A stretch of 64,000 nucleotides of DNA from Rhizophagus clarus (GCA_015698045.1 BLAL01000246.1:1550001-1614000); one strand, 5' to 3'; shown: positions 47,359-59,107, counted from the stretch's first letter. Notes: generated by a model from the letters alone, not told the origin. A program made the numbers and translations.

Positions 47359-49557
47359 ATGCCAAAAGTAAAAAGTCAAAAAATTGAAAACATTCCTAAG
47401 GAAATTACAGACTATCCTGAAACAGATTCTGTATTATACACAGATGGTAGAAGAAGTTATTATTACAAAATCAAGCAAGAGGGTTTATATCCTCAACCTC
47501 CAATATTGGCATATACCCAAGGAAAGAACAAATATAAAATTCCGAATGGATATTGTGTAGAAACTACTTGAGGTCGCGGGGAAAAAAAGAAAACTGTTAG
47601 GTGCTTAATTAATTATGTAGAAGAAAAGCCTCTTTTTAAAATCATGTATGGTGTAAACTTCTCAGAAGAAGTCCTATCAAATATATCTTCAACAACAGTA
47701 GCAAACGCAGTTCTAAAGGTTAGCTTTATTGAATTTTTTTTTTTGTGTTAAAATTGAATTAAACATATTTAATTAATATTAACTTATTATCTTTTTTAGA
47801 AACTTTTCCCTTTAAATGAAAAATCATTAATTTCTGGTGTACATCTTTTTGGCATTCATTTAATGACATTAAAGGAAGCTAGAGAAAACATAAGTACAAG
47901 GGAAAAGAATATTCAATTAATACCAGTTGAACATTGTAGTAAATCAACATTGAATAGAAGGCAACATAAATTTGGAAATCAATTGAAACAATATGTTCAA
48001 GCTGAAGGTTCTAAAATCTATGGTAATGATCAAATTATCCTGAAACAAATTTCATATAGTGTTGGGAATATTAATTTTCAAATTGATTGTGAAGAAAAGA
48101 ATGATACAAATAACAAAAAACTTATTTCAGCAGTACAAGCTATTGATTTAAATTATATTCCCCGTGAAGGTTATCAAGCTTTAGCTGCAGTAGATTCTAA
48201 TTTACAATGTGAATGGGCTGTCTCTGAACAACGACTTAAAATAACAATAGAAATGAATCAAAAAATTCCAATTACTCTTATCGATCTTCCATTGGATTTT
48301 GCTGAATATTCAAACTTTGAATCAACCGAAATAATTCAAAATGTCAAAAAAGGTGGAACTCAAAGTGTTAAAGACATTTTAAAGTATATTGTGCCCGTCA
48401 TTATTTCTAATGAAATATTGGATATCAGTAATCCAATTATTCACTTGAGAGTTTCAGGTGATGGTTGAAATGTGGGTAGAAAAATTAAGCATGTAATGAT
48501 AATCATGGCAATTTTAAATGATATACAAAATATTCATAAACCCGACCATCATTGCACAACAGTACTTTTTCCAGGTGTAGAAAAGTATGAAATCTTAGAA
48601 AATATGATGACTTTTTTTATTAAAGAACTGGACGAAATAAAAAAAAATGGATTAATGATTGGTGAAGTTATGTGAAACTTTGAACTTTATTTTAGTTCTG
48701 ATTGGAAATTTTTAGCGATATATTTGGGTTTCAATTCAGCAAATTCGAAATTTTTTTGTCTGTGGTGCCAAGTTTCAAAATGTGACCAAGGAAATGACTG
48801 GAAAATCGATAAAAAGATCAAAAATTTTCAAGAATACCTGGGCCATCACAAGAAACCTCTTTTTTATATGATTTCACTGGATAAGTGGGTGCCGGACAAG
48901 CTTCATCTTTTGCTCCGTATTTGGGACCGTCTTTGGTGTTTGGTTTTGGCAGAATTGAAAGAATTTAACCAATTCGATGATATATGCTGTGATGAAATTG
49001 TTAAAGAAATGGATAGAATTGGTGTTAATTTCCAGTTTTGACTAGAAAAATCCAATATATGAAATTATACATCATTGGTAGGTGATGACAAAAAGAAAGT
49101 TTTAAAAAATTTCAACTTTAAACGTATATTCCCACCTTTACGTGCTAAAGCGATTTGAGAATTATGGGATCGATTTTACCAAGTTTACCTCAATCTTTGA
49201 TTGAAGGACTATAACGCCTAACAGTTTCAGTTTGAAGCCGAGGATTGGCTGGAACTATTTAAGGTATTATACATGCCAAGTGATGTAATTCTGTATATGC
49301 ATATTCTCGTCTGCCATATGTCAGAGTTCATGGAAAAACATAAACAATTTGGTATAAAGGCATTTTCGTGTGCAACAGTCAAGAAAAAAAACCACCAGCA
49401 AGTGACACATTTTTTTAGACAGACAATGAAAGATGGAGGGAAAAACAAAAAATCAGCAATAACTGATATTCTTGAATATGAAAATAGGGTTCTCTTTTAT
49501 TTATTTGATAATGTTGAAACTACGACATCAAAACCAAAAAAAATAAGTTTAAAATAA
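47359..49557 (+). pseudogene. Unclassified transposon protein, one frame with seven TGA and one TAA
   Basis: Exon 1 is 47359-47718 and exon 2 is 47800-49557 (intron donor GTTAGC, acceptor TTTTTTAG). The frame is unbroken by indels over about 705 codons but has TGA at 47569, 48466, 48673, 49039, 49060, 49156 and 49198, and TAA at 49219. Motifs: VHLFGIHLMTLKEAREN; VSGDG-x-NVGRKIKHVMI; NFELYFSSDWKFLAIYLGF; FFCLWCQVSK (CxxC); WVPDKLHLLLRIWDRL; HILVCHMSEFMEKHK; FGIKAFSCATVKKKNHQQV. This family is abundant in arbuscular-mycorrhizal fungi. The conserved Asp residues (GDG, SSD, PDKLH) suggest a DDE-type enzyme but I cannot assign the superfamily. No terminal repeats were found. Confidence 0.7.
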
Positions 49558-50440
49558 TATTTTTGTTGTTAATTTTGAAGCGGTAGAAATAATTTGTATT
49601 AATATTAACTGATAATATTAAATTAAATAAAATGATATATTAGTAACAATTTGTTATTTTTTGTTTTAATAGCTTGGATGGCCAGGATGTGTATTTTAGT
49701 AAGACGACACCGGCTTTTTGAAATTTGATGAAACTACACTTTCAATTATTAATTAAGAAATGTTCTAATGTTTTTTTCTCTTTTTTTTTGAGAGAAAATA
49801 TAATTGGGTATGTACATAGCGTTTTAGACTGGTATTAATGCTTACTTATCCTTTAAAATTTTTTAATGATAAATTATAACATTATGACTTATACCAGATC
49901 AGTCTTTAAGTTTCTTGAGCGGAAATTAAGCAGCATAGACATAAGTAATTTCTAATTTTTTAAAAAAAAAATTCTTGGCTTTTTTATTGGGATCGAACCA
50001 ACTAGACTATATATTCTATGTCCAAACCAGTATGTCTTGGTAAAGAATAGAGTAAAGTATTTTTTTATTTCTTTCATTTTTTTTTTAATTATTACGTTTT
50101 TTTTTGTTTCAAAAAAAAAAAAATGGTTATAAATGGAAGGCTCAAGATATCAATCCGTAATCGTCATAATATGATAGTTGATTTATTAAAATTATGACCG
50201 ATTCAATCGAATCAATCGATTATCCGAATTACATTATTCTAGGAGTTTTGAATTATTTTTCAACGAAATATTTATTAACTTTTTGTTCTTTCTTAGACGG
50301 TTTGCTCTTTAGGTATTTGAACATGTGGGAATCTGGTGGTATGAATATCCATATTTTTAGGCATATTAAACTGAATGCTTTATATATTTTTTTTTTAAAT
50401 CATGAAACTTTTATTTATAACGTTTTAATTTTTTCTTGAT
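49558..50440. other. No gene recognised; tRNA-like B-box on the minus strand
   Basis: AT-rich. On the minus strand around 50040-49980 the sequence GGTTCGATCCC (a perfect RNA polymerase III B-box) is preceded about 30 nt upstream by CTGGTTTGGA, a weak A-box. No cloverleaf could be drawn with confidence. It could be a SINE head or chance. Confidence 0.3.
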
Positions 50441-51130
50441 TTCAGGTTCAAGACACTAGAACGCCGAAGTGTTAAGTTTCACAACAATTGAGAATTTATT
50501 ATTTATTTATTTATTTTAAATAGAAACGTTTCCTAACGTTTCTTTTTTTTTCCCTTTTGCAGGTTTTGGACTTTTAGGTTAATTGGAAAGTAAAAGTGGT
50601 AAGCTTCGCAACCTTCATTACGAAACCTTTTTTTTTTGATATTTTTAATTAGAAACGTATTATCGTTTCTTATTACCTTTTTTTGCAGATTCAAATTCAA
50701 AATATTGGTTATTCATCTTTTGTCCGCGTGAAAAATTCAATGAGAGGTCTTTTAACCATTTATATAATGCTTCGACTTTTCTCTTTTTTTTGACGACTGG
50801 CCAGACCTTTAGACACGTGAGATTTGTTACATAGGTTTCAAGGGATTGAAATTTAAATTTCACGGATCCTGTTGCAATACAGTTTTTATTTTATTCTATT
50901 TTATTTATTTTATTAGAAACGTTTGCTAACGTTTCTTTTATTTCTTTTATTTTTTTGTAGATCCGCCAGAGTATCGATCCAGAAATGCTGGATTTGAAAA
51001 CAGTAAGTTTTACTATTACTTCTCTTACTTCACCTTTTTTTTAAAATATAACGTTTCTTTTTTTTTGTTTTGTAGATCCTCCAGGTTTCAGTTCGAGTGC
51101 TGGAAACTTTACGTAGGCTCCTTTTGAGAT
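50440..51130 (+). repeat. Array of intron-like modules, plus orientation
   Basis: Poly-T followed by TGCAG or TGTAG (near 50565, 50690, 50960 and 51075) precedes short blocks. GTAAG-like donors follow (for example CAGTAAG at 51000). The spacers contain GAAACGTTTCCTAACGTTTC and similar inverted words (50522, 50650, 50918). This matches the module plan of the other arrays, with GAAACG arms retained. Confidence 0.6.
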
Positions 51131-51496
51131 GTAACAACATTTAACTATAAAATATGGATGATTATATATGATTATTATTAATTTAATTGAGAAACAACTG
51201 TTGGAATGTGAAAGAAAGATTATTGATTAAAAAAGAGATTTACAACAGAGTATGATTTATTACAAGAATTATATATTCTTTAAAGAAAAGGGGTGGAAGA
51301 ATGGCAAAATTGTCCAGATCCATCAAGCAGAACAACTTTAAATGGATGGTAAGTGATTAGTATAATATTATATAGTGTAATTGTGTTTCAAAATAACTCT
51401 TTCTATTTAGATCTCAAACTTTCCTTTAAATTTAACAGCTGGTCATCAGGAAGTTAAATCGGCATAAATCTTATCTGATCAATATCTTATCTCATT

Positions 51497-53081
51497 AGGA
51501 CCCAGAAATATACATACAGGGGTAGGGTACACAGATGCGTCACCATCATAGTGGAATTAGACGGAGTAAAGTTTTGATTTGCGTACAATTTAAGAATTTT
51601 TCATCCATAGTTAGGCATCAAGATTGCGTATTTTTTATCAAAATTTTTATATGTAAAAAATTAGGTTGCGTATTTTTGGGCTAATCTTATATATATAATA
51701 TATTTACTGTACCGATATCCGCAATCCGTGGAATTAGCTAAAATTAGGATTTTCATAAAAATTTAACTATTTAACAAAAATTATGTTAAACAAACCTCAA
51801 TTAATTTTTGCGTTACAATGTTCAGATGATTCGAATTTATTAAAAAATAAAAAAAAATTTTTAAAAACAACAAGAATAACTACTTCTTTTTTCAATCACT
51901 TTTTAATCACTTTTTTGTTAAAAAGTTTATAAATATATAAAGTGATTATTTTTAAATAGTAAGTAAAAAAAAAAAAATTAATATTTTCTACACATGAAAA
52001 ATTATTTTTTTATTCGTTTTTATCTTAAGTTTTCTTTTTTTTTGTAAGATATTTATAAAATAAAAGTGTGAATTATAAATATAATAGGACTTTTAAAAGT
52101 TTTTTTTTAACTTTAAATAAACTAATTTTATATTTCTAATTTTTTAATTTTTAATATTTATTTTAATAGATTTACTATTTAATTTAAAGTCTTAAATAGC
52201 GAATAAAGGTCTTTTAAATAAGGTAACAATAATTCAAAATCTCTTATTATAATAATTTTAAATTTTTTATGTCGGACTTTAATTCAAGTTACAAAATCGT
52301 GAATATTTCAGCTTCTACGTATGCTAATATTATAATTTTATATTCATTTGAAAGGTGAGAACTTACTCGATCGTGACGAACAAAGATCTTTGAAATTGAA
52401 TCACTAGGTGCGGAGATATTCACGTTCAAAGTTAAAGATTAAAAATAAATCTATTTTACGCATTTACTCGGCAACCAGTGATTCAATCGTTAAGATTTTA
52501 TATTCATTAGATAGATCTTGGTTTCCTCTTTCGAATGAATATAAATTTAGCATCTTAGCGCAGATATTCGCGATGTTATTCACAGTTTTGTCACAACAAT
52601 TTTAATTCGATTTTTTAAATTTTAAAATTATTATGTTAAAAAAATAAAAATCATATGACAATTAATTTTATTTTTTTTATAGATCTATTAGTTTTACTTA
52701 ACTGGTAATTTTTATTTGTATAAAAATATTAATTTTTTGAATGTAAAAGTCTAATTCCAAAAATTGGCCCATATGCGTTAACCGCATTGTAATACATATT
52801 TAGTACTAATTGAAAGAAATTTCTAAGGGTTAAAAAGTGAAATTTTAGAAAAATATTATTGAAAAAATGGTAAATTAGAATAAATTCTATTTATAAATAA
52901 TATAGAAATCATAATAAAATAATTTATAACTTAATGTCTGAAATTTTATTTGCGTATTTTTGCAGGATTTTCAATATCAGGTGTCAATTATGCGTACTAC
53001 TCATATAAAAAGTCTCTGCGTACAGCTCATAGTAAAAAAATTTTTCGCCACCTGACCCTTATATATATATTTCTGGGTCCT
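51497..53081. mobile_element. Terminal-inverted-repeat element, 1585 bp, 7-bp target duplication
   Basis: Ends AGGACCCAGAAATATA (left) and TATATTTCTGGGTCCT (right) are perfect inverses, and the similarity extends inward (ATA.A.GGGT). Both flanks carry TCTCATT (51490-51496 and 53082-53088). The interior is AT-rich with GCGTATTTT/GCGTAC words and no transposase, so it is non-autonomous. The superfamily is not certain from a 7-bp duplication. Confidence 0.78.
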
Positions 53082-53479
53082 TCTCATTGCTTTAATTTTG
53101 AATTTCTCAAGAAAGCCGCATGATTCTGGTGGCTCCAAAACTGTTATAGTGAAGCCTTGCAGACAAGCTACGGATAATAGCATTGAATTTTTTGAAATTT
53201 TTTCTATTGAGGTAAAGTTCAGAAGCCTGCCTAATAAGCACGTCCATAATTTGCGACCAATACTAATATACTCCTTTCTTATTTCTGGCCTTTTCTGATT
53301 TTTTTTTGTTCTAAGAGAGCTTTAGCGATATGAGAGTTTTTACGGTATAAGAATTCAATATGCTAGCCAGGGTAAAGATAAAGTGCGATTTTAACGTGCA
53401 GTGTACCTATTTTTAATTCATCGGTTGATAGTATCTCACTGATCGATCTCAATCTTTTTCTATTTGTTTTATTTTTTTT

Positions 53480-54760
53480 TTTTTAGAAATAACTTTAAAG
53501 ATGATTTAAGAAGTGAAATGCTGAATTGTAAATATTAATTTTGAAGTTGAACCCATTTGAAGAACATTATTAATATTTCTTTTTTTTTTATTAGGAATCG
53601 GTATTTTAAATTTTAAAGAATAAGGACTCTTATGAAATGAAGGTTTGTTGGTTTAATATCTGATTTCAATTTTTTTTAGTGTTACCATTTTGTTAACCGT
53701 ATTTTTTTTTTTTTTTTTTTTTTTAACATGTATGTTATTTTTTTCATTGTATTTTGTTTCATTTGTACTCATTATTACTTTTTGTTTAGAATTTAGCTAG
53801 TGAACTTTGGAGAATCAGGGAATGAAGGTTAGTTAATTTTTTTTATTTCGTCCATTTCTTTTGTTTTCATTTACTAATACAGTCTTCTTTTCTTTAGGTT
53901 AGCTGATAAACTGCTGAATGGGTGGATAGGTAAAGTATTTTTTTCCGCTTTGTATTTTGTTTCGCTTTTCATTTTTTGCACTAAATTCTTTTTTCATTAG
54001 ATCTTCCGGTTAGTGCAAGTAAAACGAAAAAAAGAAAAACATAATTATCATGCTTAGGAAATAACGTCAAAATGACATAGTAGTAGAAGATGAAACAAAT
54101 TGCTTTTTACCATTTTCTTTAAGAAACGTTATTAACGTCTCTTAGTGTGTTTTTTTTTTCTTGGAGTTGTTGTTTGCTGGAGTCAAACCAACTGGAACTT
54201 GTCCACATCATGAACAACAAATAAGAATTATGGTACGTTTTCATTTATTCGATATTAATTAAGAACAGTTGGTTGTTATGATAGAAGTGATCAATAATCT
54301 AAATGAAACTTGTGGTAAGTTTTTTTTTAGTGGAGTGAATATGGAGTATGTGGTATAATAGCATATTAATCCTCTTTTTTTTTATTTTTTAGATTTTGGA
54401 CGGACAGACTTCCTTAGAAGATTAAAACGAAACTTATAGTACAGTAAGTTTCCTAAGTGCGATGGTATAATGGTGACATTTATTAATGTCTTTTTTTTTA
54501 GGTTTCTGACTTTCCTGTAAGATTGAAGATTTGATAAAAGTAAGTTTTTTGGGTAAACGGATGAGCAATGGCTGTGATAAAATATAATTAATGCCTTTTT
54601 TCATATTTTTCAGATTTAGGACTAAAATTAATATGAGGATTCCTGCAATTTAAAGTTGCGAAGAATTTAAAAGTTTAATAAAAAAAAACTATGGAGTTAA
54701 GCCATCTGGAATTACATCCATATCATGAACAACAAGTGAGAAGACTAAAGTAAACATGTA
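53480..54760 (+). repeat. Array of intron-like modules with conserved last block
   Basis: Blocks are separated by GTTAGT/GTAAGT-type donors and TTTTTTTAG acceptors (near 53760, 53895, 54000, 54350, 54500 and 54612). Two copies of a closing block, at 54178-54220 and 54693-54735, read GTCAAACCAACTGGAA.. and ATCATGAACAACAA. A similar block closes the array at 31771-31817. Confidence 0.6.
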
Positions 54761-55116
54761 TTTTTTTGGATCGGGTTCTTTCGTTAGATTTTTAGTTGAT
54801 TGGGTTCTTGTAATTATAGCAATATATAAATAAATGTAAATTAAATAATAATAAATGAAAGTAAAAAATAAAATGTTATTTTGTGCATTATAAAATATAT
54901 AAGCTGTGCAATATTTCCACTTTTAATATTTAAATAATGTAAAAAATTTTTGGCCGGCATTAACATAATTTCAGCCAAAACTTAACTTTATAGTAATGTA
55001 TATTAATTTTTGTTTCAAGTCAATACCATAAACATTTTGCATATTATGTGATACTTTAGTAATACTTTAAATATTAAAAAATTATTAAATTTAAATATTT
55101 TAAGTGAGTAATCAAA

Positions 55117-55850
55117 TCAGCCCATATGTTGTATTAATTCTTCAATTGTGGTATTTAGTATATTATGACTTGACCTGAACTTCATAATCCATATCAAAAT
55201 GCCTTTAATTAATTCATCTGTTGGCAATTCTAAAATATCTGGTATATCTAAAATATCCAGTATGTCGAACATAGGATGAGAGTAATTCTCAAAATTATCT
55301 AAAAAATCGTTATCTTCATCATTAGGAGAATCTTCTTGTGTCGAAGATTCACTAGTGTAGATATCATCCGTATCATATTCAGCTCGCACATTATAAGAGA
55401 AATCTTCAGCGACTAGCTCAACTTCAGTGATACAACAAAATGTGCCTGGTTTTGCCTTTTTTTGCGTGGAAGAAATATATATTTCTGTTCATAATATGTA
55501 TCATTATCAGAATGTATATCAATAGACATTGTCGTATCTTGTGGTTTTGCTAACGATATTGTCAAATCAATCAGTTCTACTAACTCTTGAGATGTTGGAG
55601 CCTTATAGTGATTTAATAATTTCAAAGAAGTCGTTTGCTCATTCGTTTGCTCATGTTTCTTCTTTGTACGCAGATCAACCATTTTCCCATTACAATGGCT
55701 GTAAAAGCACAGAACCTTCTCTCTTGATTTTCTGATCGTAAATTCAGTAGATGTTTGTTCAGAGGTTGATGAACTAGGATTATTATATTCATCTATGATA
55801 TTAGCAGCAATGCGTTTTCTTTCCCTTTTTTCATTTTTTGATAAAAGTCA
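55117..55850 (-). pseudogene. CACTA/Plavaka-type transposase, N-terminal fragment
   Basis: The minus strand reads SREKVLCFYSHCNGKMVDLRT, then an acidic, Ser-rich stretch and ELIKGILIWIMKFRSSHNIL, with a frame change near 55410. The Cys motif and the following Asp/Glu-rich stretch match the N-terminus of the transposase at 22100-25324 (HCFCKECNGKLVDPRT). It overlaps in family coordinates with the start of the relic at 34064-37470 (both cover the segment before the CHKLY motif), so the two may come from different copies. It sits divergent to the accessory gene. Confidence 0.65.
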
Positions 55851-55929
55851 GATACGATAAAGTTGTAATATGATTTTTACGTTGAATAAAGTTATAATAT
55901 ACTTTGTTATATTTAATTAATAGTGATTT

Positions 55930-56450
55930 TTTATTAATATCAAATTTTTAGTGATGTCAAATTTTTAGTGATATTGTGGTTTTTTTATTAATATCAAATT
56001 TTTAGTGATGTCAAATTTTTAGTGATATTTTGGTTTTTTTATTAATATCAAATTTTTAATAATGTTGAATTTTTAGTGATATTGTGATTATATTCTGTTT
56101 TAAAATAATATTGATGGTATAATTAACAAAATAGACAAATTTGAATACGAAAAATTAGACGTAAGAAGTTGAATAGAAAATTAAACGAAAACCAAAATTT
56201 AAAAAATATCAATGCGATTTAACTGTTTAATTAATTGAAAGTCTAGTTTGATGCAAAAGTTTAAGTTTAATCTGATCATTAACAGCTAATGATTGAAAGT
56301 CTAATTTGATGTTTAATATATGTTTAATTAATTAAAAGTCTAATTTGATGCAAAAGTTTAAGTCTAATTTGATCATACCTATTGAAAGTCTAATTTTATA
56401 CAAATGTTTGTGATCATTAATTGTTAAAAGTCTAATTTGATAGTAAAGAA
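55930..56450 (+). repeat. Two short tandem repeats
   Basis: At 55930-56090 there are about three copies of a unit built on TTAATATCAAATTTTTAGTG and ATGTCAAATTTTTAGTGATA. At 56225-56440 there are about four copies of TTGAAAGTCTAATTTGATGC plus AAAAGTTTAAG. Both lie in the presumed promoter between the transposase fragment and the accessory gene. Confidence 0.7.
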
Positions 56451-56463
56451 ATAGATATAAATA

Positions 56464-59107
56464 GTGGTCCAATTTTCTCGTTCCATACAAAAAATCGCCT
56501 CTTTTTTTTTTAAAAAAAAAATAATAAAAAATAAAAATAATTTTAAAACAATAATAGCTCGTAAGAAACCATTAAAACCAAATGCTCCTTCACCAGATAT
56601 TGCTGGTTCATCTACACCATCGCCACATATAACATCAACTCCTCCACGAAATATTGCTTCAACATCAATACCAACTAATACCACCGTTTCATCTACATCA
56701 CAAAATATTGTCACATCATGAGCGTCAACACCAACTAATACTACACCACGAAATATTGCCACATCACAAGCATCAACACCAACTAATACTACACCACGAA
56801 ATATTGCCACATCACGAGTGTTAACACTAACTAATACTACATCACAAAATATTGCCACACCACGAAATATTGCTTCAACACTAACATTACTAAATACTAA
56901 TACTACAGCTCCCTTTAGACTCGTTATTTCGCAAGATATTTTAGCTTCATTAAGTCAAACTCAAACTCAATCTCAACAAACTTCTGATATTATTAAAAGA
57001 TATCCTAATATTAATGTACCAAAAAGTTACCATTCACATCACGAAGAAGAAGCACCAAGAAATGTTTGACCGAATAATGAAGAAGCAGGTAAACTGAATT
57101 TTTTGTTATATTTTAATATTTATTATATTACATCTATTTGTTACAATTCAATATATATCCTTATAATTTAAAATAGGTAATTTAGAGCTAGGAAATTTAA
57201 AAAATAAAACCCTTCGACTACAGAACAAATTGAATTAGGAAAAGGTCAAAGTATCAGAAATGAAATGAAAAATAGATAATTTGCAAGACCGTGTTCGTAG
57301 GGTCGAGGAGGAGAATTCCTTACTACAGCAGTTTAATGAAATTTTTGGTAATGAATCGAACCAATTATGTGAAGAGAATAAAACTCTCCAAGAAGAACTT
57401 CAACGGCTCAAGCAACTTCGCACACCTTGAAAGACTATCAATTCTCTGCAGCAATATTCACTAAAACGCTTCAATAAGATTAAAATTGAGAGAGAAATCG
57501 CCTGATGAAGTTGCCGCTTCAGCTGCAAGAGTAAGAATTTTACAAGACTATTTGCAGCCGAATTGTGTTAATGTATATATACAGCTTTTATTATTTCCTC
57601 TTATTGTTTAGGATGAAATGAAGAACCTCTTAAAAGGTCAAATACCTGAAGAATATCGGTTGGATTACGACAAGACTTTTAGTGAACAGACAGCAAAGAT
57701 ATATAAAAAATTGATACTTGAATTAAAGAGGTTGATGAGTGGACATTATAATCCGTCTGTAATCCAATTGTCAAACTGGTTACAATCGATTCACAAGCAT
57801 AAAAGAGATAGATAACAGAAATGACTATCAGGCCAATTAAACAAAGTCGACTGTAGGATGCATGTGAATGCACGATTATCTGAAGTGAGCAGTATTTTAT
57901 TTTAATGCACTTCTTTTTAGTCATTTGAAATTAATCTTCATATATTCGACAGAAAAAAAATAGACGAGTAAAGGCGGCAATAAAATTATACGAAAGATAT
58001 GATGCCAATATAAAGGAATTCGATAAAGACGAATTATTACCAATACTTGTACAGAATGATTGTCATTCCATTGAGCAATCAGATTCTGAAGACAATTCAA
58101 GACAGAAATTGCCTGATAATAAGCAGTTCTTGCATGTATACGATCGGTCATAGCGTTCAGACGAGGTATTAAAGTGATTACTGCTCCTAACCTATTTTAA
58201 TATTTATTTGATATTTGTTTATCTTTGTTTTAATAGTTAAAACAGCTATTATGAGATGTATTAGACCCTGAAGCAGAATATATTTAATGCACAAAAAAGC
58301 AACGGGAGTGAATTTATAATGATGATATTTACTTCATGTCTAGTAAACCTCTCAAGAATGCGCCTAAATGCAGTGTTGGCCAGTGACCCAAATGACCTCA
58401 AATGACCTAAATGACTGGTCACGTATCATTTGGGTCATTTCAATATTAAATGACAAATGACCTAGTCATTTAAAAATTACGTCATAATTCTGACCAATAC
58501 AATTTCAATATTTTATGGATAAAAATTTTCATGTGATACTATAAATTCATAATTCTAGTCAGAATCATAAACCTGGCCTAAATTATAAAGCATTAATTTT
58601 AAATGACTCAAATGACAAATGACCCTAATGACTAAGTCATTCAAAGGTCATTCAGGGGTCATCTCAAAATGGACAAATGACCTGGTTATTTGCCCATCAC
58701 TGCCTGAATGGACGCTTGATAAAATGAAAATGTATGAGACAAATGAAATAAATGAAACAATTGGCATTAGCGAATATGATGACATGGTTGATGATTTGAT
58801 TCAATCTTATAAGGATCATGTGCCAATAGAACTGAATTTAACAGAGCCATATTCAGATTTCTTATTAAATTTGGCAGAAATAAATTTAACTAGACCTGAA
58901 GATTTGGATGAGATCAGTGAAAGTTTGACAACAGTAAGTTGAATTATTTTAATATTTTTACGTCGCAAATATCGTTAATTAATTTTGTTTATATCATATG
59001 TTGTATCATATTAGCAACAAAAAGCTGAAAAAAAGCAAAAAGGAAAAGGAAGAGCTACAGAAGATGAAGAACTCCATGAAATCTTCGAAATAGATGAATA
59101 TTATTAG
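56464..59107 (+). pseudogene. Accessory (second) gene of the large CACTA-like element, decayed
   Basis: The start is low-complexity Thr/Pro/Ser repeat coding sequence at 56590-56890 (unit about 45 bp, ASTPTNTTPRNIATS-like), followed by SFS-QDILASLSQTQTQSQQ-type residues, a clear coiled coil (DRVRRVEEENSLLQQFNEIF, ENKTLQEELQRLKQL), DEMKNLLKGQIPEEYRLDY, and KKNRRVKAAIKLYERYDANI. Then comes HVYDRS-stop-RSDE, matching IHNKEWRSS of the gene at 27000-28973, with TAG where that gene has Trp. Last come APK-W-TLDKMKMYETNEINE and a final exon, 59015-59107. Introns are at the same relative places. It holds several TGA/TAG/TAA stops and a frameshift near 57490. A 332-bp MITE splits the Trp codon before TLDKM. 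Confidence 0.7.
58371..58702. mobile_element. hAT-type MITE, 332 bp
   Basis: Ends CAGTGTTGGCCAGTGACC (left) and TGCCCATCACTG (right, inverse CAGTGATGGGCA). Flanks CCTAAATG (58363-58370) and CCTGAATG (58703-58710) form an 8-bp duplication with one mismatch. The body is made of AAATGAC/GTCATTT words in both orientations. Removal restores the accessory-gene frame as APKWTLDKM. Confidence 0.85.

Noticed and set aside
55529-55735. Plus-strand frame opposite the transposase fragment
   Set aside because: Shadow of the minus-strand N-terminal transposase coding sequence.
14515-59107. Neurospora-type RIP (CpA to TpA) as the cause of the stops in the younger transposon frames
   Set aside because: RIP at CpA should yield many TAA and TAG from CAA, CAG and TGG; the younger frames show almost only TGA. 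It remains possible for the LINE and the 34-37 kb relic.
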